The notes below the pieces were generated by a model. That model saw only the letters and a list, made by a program, of their open reading frames with translations, did no database searches and had not been told where the DNA came from. Both the position numbers and the translations under genes were made by a program. 64,000 bases of DNA. Origin: Candidatus Rifleibacteriota bacterium. Lineage in GTDB: Bacteria; Muiribacteriota; Ozemobacteria; Ozemobacterales; Ozemobacteraceae. Positions 24,600-31,419 of this stretch are shown piece after piece (the first letter of the stretch is position 1; the number at the start of each line of letters is the position of its first letter). The stretch spans positions 62,001 to 126,000 of the forward strand of contig JANJUX010000015.1 of assembly GCA_024710355.1 (NCBI GenBank), written 5' to 3'.

Positions 24600-25928
24600 T
24601 CAGATGCCGGTGCGCATGATCGCTGTCGGCAGTGTGTCGATGATGATTATCAGATCGAGCAGTATCGACATGTTCTCGATGTAAAAGAGGTCATACTCGA
24701 TGTGATGATGAATCGGTAGATTCTCTGATCTCGCGTATACCTGCCAGAGACCGGTTATGCCAGGCTTGACCTTGAGACGCTGCCGTTCAAGAGCGGTGTA
24801 TTTTCTGGTTATGAACGGCATTTCTGGTCGCGGCCCGACCAGACTCATTTCACCGCGCAGCACATTGACCAGTTGTGGCAGTTCGTCGATGCCACTGGCC
24901 CTCAAAAAACGGCCCAGACGGGTGATTCTCGGGTCGGCCCGCTCGCGCGGTGTTTCGGAATAAGGGTCGGCCGACTGCTGCATGGTGCGAAACTTGAAAA
25001 TGTCGAACTCGACGCCATTCAAACCATTGCGCCGCTGCCTGAAAAAAACCGGCCCCGGCGAGTCAAGTTTTACGAGAACAGCAGTTATAACAAAAAGCGG
25101 TGAGAACAGCAGCAGAGCCAGCGCCGCACCGGTAAAGTCGATGGCGCGCTTCGCGAACATGCCCGCCCTGCGCCCATTTGGCGAGTTCATACTGAGCATT
25201 ACCATGCCGTCGAAGAAGAAACCCTGCAGGTTGCGCAGATAAAGATTGGCGAACGACGGAACCAGATGCACGGTAATATCCTGATTAACAGAAGCCTCGC
25301 GCAGCTGCCAGACAAACTCGTATTCGGCCTGGTCACGAAACAGAAACAGATCGTCGATACTTTGGCTCTTCAGAAATTCGATCAGTTCATGGTCGTTTTT
25401 GGCCGGGCAATCGATCAGCTGCAGGCCGCAGCCCGGGTTGTTGGTGATACGCTGCTGCAGAAAAGAGCTGCTGGCAGAGCTGCCATACAGACAGGCGCTG
25501 CGATTGCCGATTCCTGAGGCGTAAAGGTGCCCAAGAAGTTTGTGTGCCAGCTGGCGTGCGATATTACCGCTGAAAATCAGAAAAATTCCCGAAAAAATAA
25601 CGATCAGACGCGAGTAATCATAGTGCTTGTAGAGAAAAGTCGCCGACATCACCATGAAAACCAGCATGATCGAAGCTTTATAATGGAACAGCAGTTCATC
25701 TATCTTGAAAATTGCCGGTTTGCGCCGGTAGGCGCCGGCCGCGGCCGCCATCAGGTGCCAGAGTAACAGGGCGACGCCAAGCAGCAGCCAGTATTGCCCA
25801 GGGTTCTGCAGGTATGCATCGACCCTGAAAAAACTCGACAGTCGCAGCTGATAAGCCAGAATGCCGGAAATCACGATGGCAAAGCTGTCGGCGATTCCGA
25901 AAACAAACAATGGCAGCAGATTTTTCAT
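24600..25928 (-). CDS. Polyprenyl-phosphate sugar-1-phosphate transferase (WcaJ/WbaP-type)
   Basis: 442 residues. An N-terminal region with four membrane helices (about 1-130) is followed by a Rossmann-like CoA-binding segment. The C-terminal bacterial sugar-transferase domain starts at FAKRAIDFTGAALALLLFSP. Its catalytic motifs are visible: DSPGPVFFRQRRNG, FDIFKFRTM, DELPQLVNVLRGEMSLVGPRPE and KPGITGLWQV. Such enzymes attach the first sugar-phosphate to undecaprenyl phosphate for exopolysaccharide or O-antigen. It lies 6 bp after the PH-domain gene and is the last gene of a three-gene unit. No flippase or polymerase is in the window. Confidence 0.9.
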   Translation of the reverse strand: MKNLLPLFVFGIADSFAIVISGILAYQLRLSSFFRVDAYLQNPGQYWLLLGVALLLWHLMAAAAGAYRRKPAIFKIDELLFHYKASIMLVFMVMSATFLYKHYDYSRLIVIFSGIFLIFSGNIARQLAHKLLGHLYASGIGNRSACLYGSSASSSFLQQRITNNPGCGLQLIDCPAKNDHELIEFLKSQSIDDLFLFRDQAEYEFVWQLREASVNQDITVHLVPSFANLYLRNLQGFFFDGMVMLSMNSPNGRRAGMFAKRAIDFTGAALALLLFSPLFVITAVLVKLDSPGPVFFRQRRNGLNGVEFDIFKFRTMQQSADPYSETPRERADPRITRLGRFLRASGIDELPQLVNVLRGEMSLVGPRPEMPFITRKYTALERQRLKVKPGITGLWQVYARSENLPIHHHIEYDLFYIENMSILLDLIIIIDTLPTAIMRTGI

Positions 25929-25934
25929 GCGAAA

Positions 25935-26834
25935 CTACGAGTTGCGGCCTGATTTCCAGTCGGAAACGAAGAGAAAGAACCTGTACCAGACGAAAGCGAC
26001 CAGAACCGAAATCAGCGTCGCGGCGATCACATAACCGGCCCTGAATTCAAAGCCCGGTGCCGTCGGCTCGTTGCTGCCACGGGTTTTGGCGGCCGCCTGC
26101 GCTTTCATGTCTGCTTTTTCGCCGCCTGGTTCACTGATCCTGGCAGTGACAGGAGTTTTAACGATTTTAACTTCAGGCGGCTCGCTTCTGACTGTTGTTT
26201 TTGCCCTTGCAGCCTCTTCAGGAACAGATTGGGCCGTAGCGACGGGTTTTGTCGTCTCAGATCCGCTGGCCTCGGTTGGCGCCGCCGCCTCGCCAGAAAT
26301 CACTCTGGCACTTGGCTCTGGCTTGTCTGTGTGCCTGATTGCCGAAGTGGCATGTCTGAGTTCAGGAACTTCGTCGGTTTTCAGCGGTCGCTGCGGTGCT
26401 ATTTTAGGTGGCTGCTGCGCCGGTGCCGGGCTGTAGGTCTTTATGCCCGAAGCCGTTTCTTTTCTGAAGCTGATCAGGTCTGCCAGATCTTCGCAGAAAT
26501 CTTCGAGTTCCACGAGCTTTTCATTCGAAAAATTCAGTTTTGAAACCTTCTGTGAATTGCCGACCGGAATAAAAGTCAGCTGCACACCCGCCGGCCGCTG
26601 GTAATATTCGATTTCATGGATGTCTTTTCGGGCAAGCATGGCGATCAGCGGTTCCTTGCCGGTTTCGCAGGTGTGAAAAACGATTGAATGGCTCGTGAGT
26701 ATCAGCCAGACCTGGCCGCTTGCCGCAGTCTTGTTGCCAAAAGGCGAAAGGGCTTTGAGGACCGTTTCTTCCGGGGCAAGGTAGATGCTGATGTCCTGGC
26801 GGATATCTTCAGGCAGGCTGGCCGGGGCATTCAT
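25935..26834 (-). CDS. PH-like domain protein with C-terminal membrane anchor
   Basis: 299 residues. The N-terminal 120 residues look like a bacterial PH-like or GRAM-like fold (GQVWLILTSHSIVFHTC, then an IEYYQRPAGVQLTFI strand), inferred from strand pattern only. A Pro/Ala/Glu-rich unstructured linker occupies about 130-255, and one membrane helix near the C-terminus (GYVIAATLISVLVAFVWYRF) makes it tail-anchored with the PH-like part in the cytoplasm. It is co-transcribed with the acidic protein gene (3-base gap) and the sugar transferase. The function is unknown; a membrane adaptor is plausible. Confidence 0.55.
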   Translation of the reverse strand: MNAPASLPEDIRQDISIYLAPEETVLKALSPFGNKTAASGQVWLILTSHSIVFHTCETGKEPLIAMLARKDIHEIEYYQRPAGVQLTFIPVGNSQKVSKLNFSNEKLVELEDFCEDLADLISFRKETASGIKTYSPAPAQQPPKIAPQRPLKTDEVPELRHATSAIRHTDKPEPSARVISGEAAAPTEASGSETTKPVATAQSVPEEAARAKTTVRSEPPEVKIVKTPVTARISEPGGEKADMKAQAAAKTRGSNEPTAPGFEFRAGYVIAATLISVLVAFVWYRFFLFVSDWKSGRNS

Positions 26835-26837
26835 CGA

Positions 26838-27386
26838 TCATTCCTCCTGATCGTCATTGTCGTCTTCATCCTCTTCTTCGCGGTTGAGCATCGTGTCCGC
26901 CTGGAAAAGAAGATTCTGCACGAAGGCCCCGAAATCGTCAGGCGCGAATGCGTCGAAAGGCAACCGGGTCTGAATGATCAGCAGATCCTTCATTTCGGCT
27001 TCCTCGTCGTCATCGTCTTCGAATATCAGGTCTTCGCCCTCGTCGGCAAAGGCGACCTCTTCGTCATTTTCGTCTTTTGGCGGTTTCGCCGGGTATTTTA
27101 CAACGCTGAAGTTTGCATTGATCAGTTCGGCGTTCAATTCAAGAATCGCGAGCAGCTCTTCACGACTGCAGTCGCTGATGTCTTTGAGGTGCAGCCCGAC
27201 CGAAACGGTTCTGACGTTGAGGGTTTCTTCGTTCTCCTCAATGCCAAGATAGCCGCTGATCGAGTCTTCGATCAGAAAGGTCCAGAGAACCCCGATTTCA
27301 TTATCGTCAAGAAGTACGCATTCATAGCTCGAACATTCTTCCGCCATGACCTCTTCAATTCTTACGGCAAAATCTGCAGGTTCCAT
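26838..27386 (-). CDS. YbjN/type-III-chaperone-like acidic protein
   Basis: 182 residues from ATG 27386, preceded by AAAGGAAA. The body has the alternating strand-helix pattern of YbjN and CesT-like chaperone folds (residues 1-90, for example VLWTFLIEDSISGYLGIEE), followed by an acidic insert and a C-terminal helix. The tail is strongly acidic (EEEDEDDNDDQEE). It may be a small cytoplasmic chaperone or adaptor for the neighbouring membrane protein. The fold assignment is by eye and moderate at best; the acidic tail is directly visible. Confidence 0.5.
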   Translation of the reverse strand: MEPADFAVRIEEVMAEECSSYECVLLDDNEIGVLWTFLIEDSISGYLGIEENEETLNVRTVSVGLHLKDISDCSREELLAILELNAELINANFSVVKYPAKPPKDENDEEVAFADEGEDLIFEDDDDEEAEMKDLLIIQTRLPFDAFAPDDFGAFVQNLLFQADTMLNREEEDEDDNDDQEE

Positions 27387-27461
27387 AGTTTTCCTTTCGC
27401 GGGCAGGTGGTTGCAATATATCACTCTTTTGCCGGTATATAAACCGCCAGTTTTTTGCTTT

Positions 27462-27492
27462 TTGGTGACTGACGGGTCAGGTATGCTATAAT
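27462..27492 (+). promoter_or_regulatory. Extended -10 promoter of the GT39 operon
   Basis: TGCTATAAT at 27484-27492 is an extended -10 (TGnTATAAT). TTGGTG at 27462-27467 is a poor -35, at a 19-base spacer. Transcription would begin near 27499, so ATG 27506 would have almost no leader, which favours the TTG start at 27524. Confidence 0.6.
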
Positions 27493-27523
27493 CGCAGACA
27501 AATTCATGCGTGAAGGTGCTATC

Positions 27524-29044
27524 TTGTCTGAGCCAGCTGCAGTATCCCCGAACAACCAATCAGACACAGCTGTCTGGCAGACCAGATTTTTCTGGCTGAC
27601 CGGTCTGCTGATCGCTTTTCGTCTGTTTCTGTCGCTCTACCTCGATCTGACCCCTGACGAAAGCTATTACTGGGAGCTTTCGCGCCGCCTCGACTGGTCG
27701 TATTTCGATCATCCGCCGCTGGTTGCCTGGTTGATCGCCCTTTTCCGACTGCTGCCAGGGGAAAGCGCCCTCGAAGTTCGTCTTATTTCGATATTCGGTT
27801 CAGCCTTCGTCGGCTGGTGCCTGTTCGTCATCGGAAAAAATCACCTGAAAAACCCCGCTGCCGGCTTTATTGCCGCACTGATGGTGAATTTTACCCCGGC
27901 TGGCGCCGCTCTCGGCTTTATCACCACTCCCGATACGCCTCTGGCAGTCGCCTGGGCTGCCGGGATGCTGGCTTTCTGTCGTGCCATCAACGACGAAAAA
28001 CCCTTCTGGTGGGTCTTTACCGGGGTTGCCCTCGGTTTTGGGGCGCTGGGCAAATATAATATGATCATGTTTGTTCCGGGTGTGGCCGTCACAATTCTCG
28101 GATTCCAGCGTTATCGCCATCTCGTCGCAACCAGTCGCTACTGGTTCATGGTTCTGCTGGCGGCTGCCGGCACTCTGCCAATAATTTACTGGAACCTCAA
28201 TCATGACTGGATATCGTTTAAATTTCAGTTCGACCACGGCCTCAGCGCCAATACCCGCTCGTTTGGACACAATCTTGGCGAATATCTCGGCGGCCAGCTT
28301 GGCACCGTCGGCCTGACACTTTTTCCGGTGCTCTGGTGGATTGTCTGCCGGCAGGCCGTTCAGGCATACCGTCGCAACGATGAAATTCGCTTCTTTCTTG
28401 CCTGGCTGGCTCTACCGACCATGCTTTTCTTTACCTGGACCGGCCTGAAAGCTAAGGTCGAGGCAAACTGGCCGCAGGTTGCCTATCTGAGCGCCTTTTT
28501 GCTTGTCGCTGAGTGGCTGAGCGCCGGCATTGCCGCCGGTTCCTGGCGACGCTTCAAATGGGTGGCCGGCCCCTCACTGCTGCTCGCGATAATTGCTCTG
28601 GCGCAGAGTATGACTCTGATGCTGCCATTGCCGGTCAAATCCGATGTTACCGTGCGCATGCACGGCTGGAAACAGATGGGCGAATTCGTGCGCCGAGTTG
28701 ACGCGGAAACCGGCCGTAAACGCCTGTTCGTCGTTCAGGGAACCACCCTGACGACGCTGGTTGGCTATTATGGCGGAATTGAGCCAGAGCGCCTGGCAGA
28801 ACTCTATGTTAACGGTAATTTCAGGGTCTGGTGGCAGGGAAAAACTTTGCCGCCCGGTGCTGATGTTGTTTTTGTCGATGCCGACCACTACCCGGAATCG
28901 GCGAATTTCGGCGGCAAGTTCACAAAAACGGCCTCTGAGTCGCTCGACATTTATTCATGCGGCCGTAAGATACGTCGAATCAATATTACCCGCATGGATG
29001 GGCTGCTGCAGCTTCACCAATTCATTCCACTCAAGGTATTTTGA
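27524..29044 (+). CDS. GT39-family glycosyltransferase (ArnT/PMT-like)
   Basis: 506 residues from TTG 27524, chosen because GAAGG lies 7 bases upstream and the promoter sits too close for the alternative ATG 27506. The protein has about ten membrane helices. The GT-C signature is DLTPDESYYWELS with the catalytic Asp-Glu, followed by YFDHPPLVAWLIALF. The C-terminus is soluble and periplasmic. These enzymes transfer a sugar from a polyprenyl-phosphate donor to lipid A, protein or glycan in the periplasm. The stop overlaps the region of the next start, making an operon with GT9 and PfpI genes. Confidence 0.85.
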   Translation: MSEPAAVSPNNQSDTAVWQTRFFWLTGLLIAFRLFLSLYLDLTPDESYYWELSRRLDWSYFDHPPLVAWLIALFRLLPGESALEVRLISIFGSAFVGWCLFVIGKNHLKNPAAGFIAALMVNFTPAGAALGFITTPDTPLAVAWAAGMLAFCRAINDEKPFWWVFTGVALGFGALGKYNMIMFVPGVAVTILGFQRYRHLVATSRYWFMVLLAAAGTLPIIYWNLNHDWISFKFQFDHGLSANTRSFGHNLGEYLGGQLGTVGLTLFPVLWWIVCRQAVQAYRRNDEIRFFLAWLALPTMLFFTWTGLKAKVEANWPQVAYLSAFLLVAEWLSAGIAAGSWRRFKWVAGPSLLLAIIALAQSMTLMLPLPVKSDVTVRMHGWKQMGEFVRRVDAETGRKRLFVVQGTTLTTLVGYYGGIEPERLAELYVNGNFRVWWQGKTLPPGADVVFVDADHYPESANFGGKFTKTASESLDIYSCGRKIRRINITRMDGLLQLHQFIPLKVF

Positions 29045-29046
29045 CT

Positions 29047-30270
29047 ATGAAACCAGATACAATGCGAAAAATCGATGCGACACTTGGGCCGGTTATCTGT
29101 GCGGCCCTGAGCTTGCGCCGCTGGTTGATCGGCCGGTTCATGCCACGCAAAGACGGGGTTCTGAACGGCGTAAAAAAAATTCTGTTTGTTAAACCGGCTG
29201 AAATGGGCAGCACTATTCTTATGTATCCGATGCTGCGCCGGGCGCAACAGCTCTGGCCGGGCGTCGAGTTTCATTTCCTCGTTTTTGCCGAGAACACCGC
29301 TGCGGTTAACATGCTGGGTCTGGTGTCAGAAGCCAATATTCACACCATCAGAACCACCGACATGAAAACCTTTGTAAAAGATTCGCTCGCGGTTCTGTTC
29401 AAGCTGAACTGCATGCGTTTCGACGTGGCTCTCGATCTTGAATTCTTTTCGCGGGCCTCGGCGATTCTTACCGAGCTTTCTGGAGCTGCGGCCACCTGCG
29501 GTTTCAACCGCTACACAATGGAAGGCATGTACAAAGGCAGCTTCTTTTCGCACCCGGTTCAATACAACTGCCATATTCACACCGCCCAGACTTTTCTCAG
29601 CATGATCGAAGCTTTGAATCAGCCGACTGGGCAAATCCCTCTCGTTAAGGCGCCGGTAAAGCCTCTTGAACAGCTGGAACTGGCAAAGCTCGCCACTTCG
29701 CCCGATGAAAAATCACAGGTGCGCCGTTTGGTCTCCGAAAATTGCCCGGCTGTCAACGAACAGTCGCGACTGGTTATTCTCAATGCCAATTCGAGTGATC
29801 TGGTGCCGCTGCGACGCTGGCCCCTCGACAACTTTATCGAACTGGGCCGCCGGCTTCTGGTTGACGAAAACGTCGTTATCGTTCTTACCGGCGTTAAGTC
29901 TGAAAGGTCTGAGTCTGAGCATGTGCAGGCCTCGCTCGGCAGCGCGCGGGTGGCGAACCTGGTCGGACAGACTTCCCTGCGGCAGCTGCTGGTGCTTTAT
30001 TCGCTCTGTGACCTTATGATTACCAATGACAGCGGGCCCTCGCATTTCGCTTCATTGACCGATCTGCCGGTAATAACACTTTTCGGGCCAGAGACCCCGA
30101 AGCTTTACGGCGCCCTGGGTAGAAACAAGGTTGCCATTGCCTCTGATCTGGCCTGTTCGCCCTGTGTCAGCTCTTACAATCATCGCGCCACCGCCTGCAA
30201 TGACAATGTGTGCATGCGGGCGATTACGGTTGATCAGGTTTTTTCGGCCTGTAAAGAATTTCTGATCTGA
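29047..30270 (+). CDS. GT9-family glycosyltransferase (heptosyltransferase-like)
   Basis: 407 residues from ATG 29047 (a TTG six bases earlier is also possible). The GT-B fold of ADP-heptose:LPS heptosyltransferases is seen in ILFVKPAEMGSTILMYPMLRRA near the N-terminus and in the C-terminal nucleotide-sugar site ITNDSGPSHFASLTDLPVITLFGPETP. Four Cys cluster near the end (SPCVSSYNHRATACNDNVCM), a metal-like pattern common in this subgroup. It would add heptose or a similar sugar to the LPS core on the cytoplasmic side. This is the best evidence in the window for an LPS-type outer membrane. Confidence 0.88.
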   Translation: MKPDTMRKIDATLGPVICAALSLRRWLIGRFMPRKDGVLNGVKKILFVKPAEMGSTILMYPMLRRAQQLWPGVEFHFLVFAENTAAVNMLGLVSEANIHTIRTTDMKTFVKDSLAVLFKLNCMRFDVALDLEFFSRASAILTELSGAAATCGFNRYTMEGMYKGSFFSHPVQYNCHIHTAQTFLSMIEALNQPTGQIPLVKAPVKPLEQLELAKLATSPDEKSQVRRLVSENCPAVNEQSRLVILNANSSDLVPLRRWPLDNFIELGRRLLVDENVVIVLTGVKSERSESEHVQASLGSARVANLVGQTSLRQLLVLYSLCDLMITNDSGPSHFASLTDLPVITLFGPETPKLYGALGRNKVAIASDLACSPCVSSYNHRATACNDNVCMRAITVDQVFSACKEFLI

Positions 30271-30295
30271 AAAACTGAATGCTGGAGGTTTTTTG

Positions 30296-30856
30296 ATGGC
30301 ACCCAGAGTAGTCGTTTTTATGGCCCAGGGCTTTGAAGAAATGGAATTGACAATCACCGTCGACGTTTTGCGTCGTGCCGGCGTCGAGGCCGTGATTGCC
30401 GGTCTTGTCTCAGAGATTGGGCCGATCACCGGCTCGCGGGGCATAAAAATGCTGCCTGATATGACTCTCGACGGGGTTGACCCGCAACAGTTCGACATGG
30501 CAGTGCTTCCTGGCGGCATCGAGGGCACAAAAAATCTGGCAGAGAGCGAAAAACTGCTGCAACTGCTCAAGACAATGCACTCAGCCGGAAAAAAACTTGC
30601 CGCGATCTGCGCCGCACCAGCTGTGCTGGTTAAGGCCGGATTGCTTAAAGACCGCCGCGCCACCTCGCACCCGGCCGCTGCCAGCCACATGCAGGGGACT
30701 TGCTATTGTGAAGACCGGGTAGTTATCGACGGCAACATCACGACCTCACGCGCTGCCGGCACAACTTTTGAATTCGCCTTTGCCCTGGTTGAGCAACTGG
30801 TCAGCCCTGCTGCGGTTGCAGAAGTAAACAAAGGCGTTCTCGCAAAAATAAACTGA
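30296..30856 (+). CDS. DJ-1/PfpI family protein (YajL-like)
   Basis: 186 residues from ATG 30296, with GGAGG nine bases ahead. The DJ-1 fold is evident: FMAQGFEEMELTITVDVLRRAG with the conserved Glu, VLPGGIEGTKNLAES, and the nucleophile Cys in AAICAAPAVLVKAGLL. Family members act as glyoxalases, deglycases or redox-sensitive chaperones; the exact activity is debated. It is the last gene of the GT39-GT9 operon, 25 bp after GT9. It is followed by a repeat-rich intergenic region. Confidence 0.88.
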   Translation: MAPRVVVFMAQGFEEMELTITVDVLRRAGVEAVIAGLVSEIGPITGSRGIKMLPDMTLDGVDPQQFDMAVLPGGIEGTKNLAESEKLLQLLKTMHSAGKKLAAICAAPAVLVKAGLLKDRRATSHPAAASHMQGTCYCEDRVVIDGNITTSRAAGTTFEFAFALVEQLVSPAAVAEVNKGVLAKIN

Positions 30857-30870
30857 TACTTCGCACAAAC

Positions 30871-31014
30871 TACATCATCCCTGCGTTTATGCCTCTGATG
30901 GTAAGGTCGGGGGTCTAGGCAGCTGTTCATAAGATGCCTGCTTCCGCAGGCATGACGTTTGCTCTACGTCATCCCGGCGAAAACCACGTCATCCCTGCGT
31001 AGGCGGGGATCCAG
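30871..31014. repeat. GTCATCCC-type palindromic intergenic repeats
   Basis: Three or four degenerate copies of CGTCATCCCTGCGTAGGCGGGGAT (20-base core CGTCATCCCTGCGTAGGCGG at 30987), including ATGCCTGC-TTCC-GCAGGCAT, an 8-bp hairpin at 30934-30953. This is the widespread class of extragenic palindromes. Related copies lie at 43318 and 63652. Confidence 0.75.
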
Positions 31015-31035
31015 CCTGCCGAAAACTTCTGATTT

Positions 31036-31314
31036 TCAGTGCGCCGGTGGTGTGTCTGAAGGTCTTTCGTATTTTTCGTTCATCACCAGCTTGAGGTATT
31101 TGGCATTCAGGCTGTCGCCCAGATATGCATTCAGGGTTTTGGCAGAGGTTACCAGGTCCATGTAGTTGGGCACTTTTACATCTTTGCCGCACAGGCTGCA
31201 GGACATTTCGCCGGCTTTTTCTTCGACTGAGGTGTGGCTGACCTTCATCACATTGCGGCAGTTCGCGCATTCAATGGTAAAGTAAAAAACCAGTTTATCG
31301 ATTCGATCGAGCAT
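31036..31314 (-). CDS. Small double-CxxC zinc-ribbon protein
   Basis: 92 residues. Two Cys pairs, CANC (about 16-19) and CSLC (39-42), form a likely zinc ribbon at the N-terminus, after LVFYFTIE. The rest is helical. Such short proteins often regulate transcription or act as adaptors, but this one has no further motif. It stands alone with its promoter to the right of 31314; the stop lies next to the repeat block. The codon use and intact Cys pairs support a real gene. Confidence 0.65.
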   Translation of the reverse strand: MLDRIDKLVFYFTIECANCRNVMKVSHTSVEEKAGEMSCSLCGKDVKVPNYMDLVTSAKTLNAYLGDSLNAKYLKLVMNEKYERPSDTPPAH

Positions 31315-31419
31315 TTTGCAGTTTCCTTAAACAATAGATTCTGCCTCGTATACTACCACCATCAGCGCTTTTAATAAATATTTTTCCAAAAATTTCCTTG
31401 CAGGCCGGCTGGCTTGAAT

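Noticed and set aside
26688..27491. A 267-codon plus-strand frame over the PH-like and acidic protein genes
   Set aside because: It spans two minus-strand genes with clear starts and shows only artefactual Phe/Val-rich composition.
30052..30690. A 212-codon minus-strand frame across the PfpI gene
   Set aside because: Opposite strand of a clear DJ-1 gene with ribosome site; the frame has no motif.
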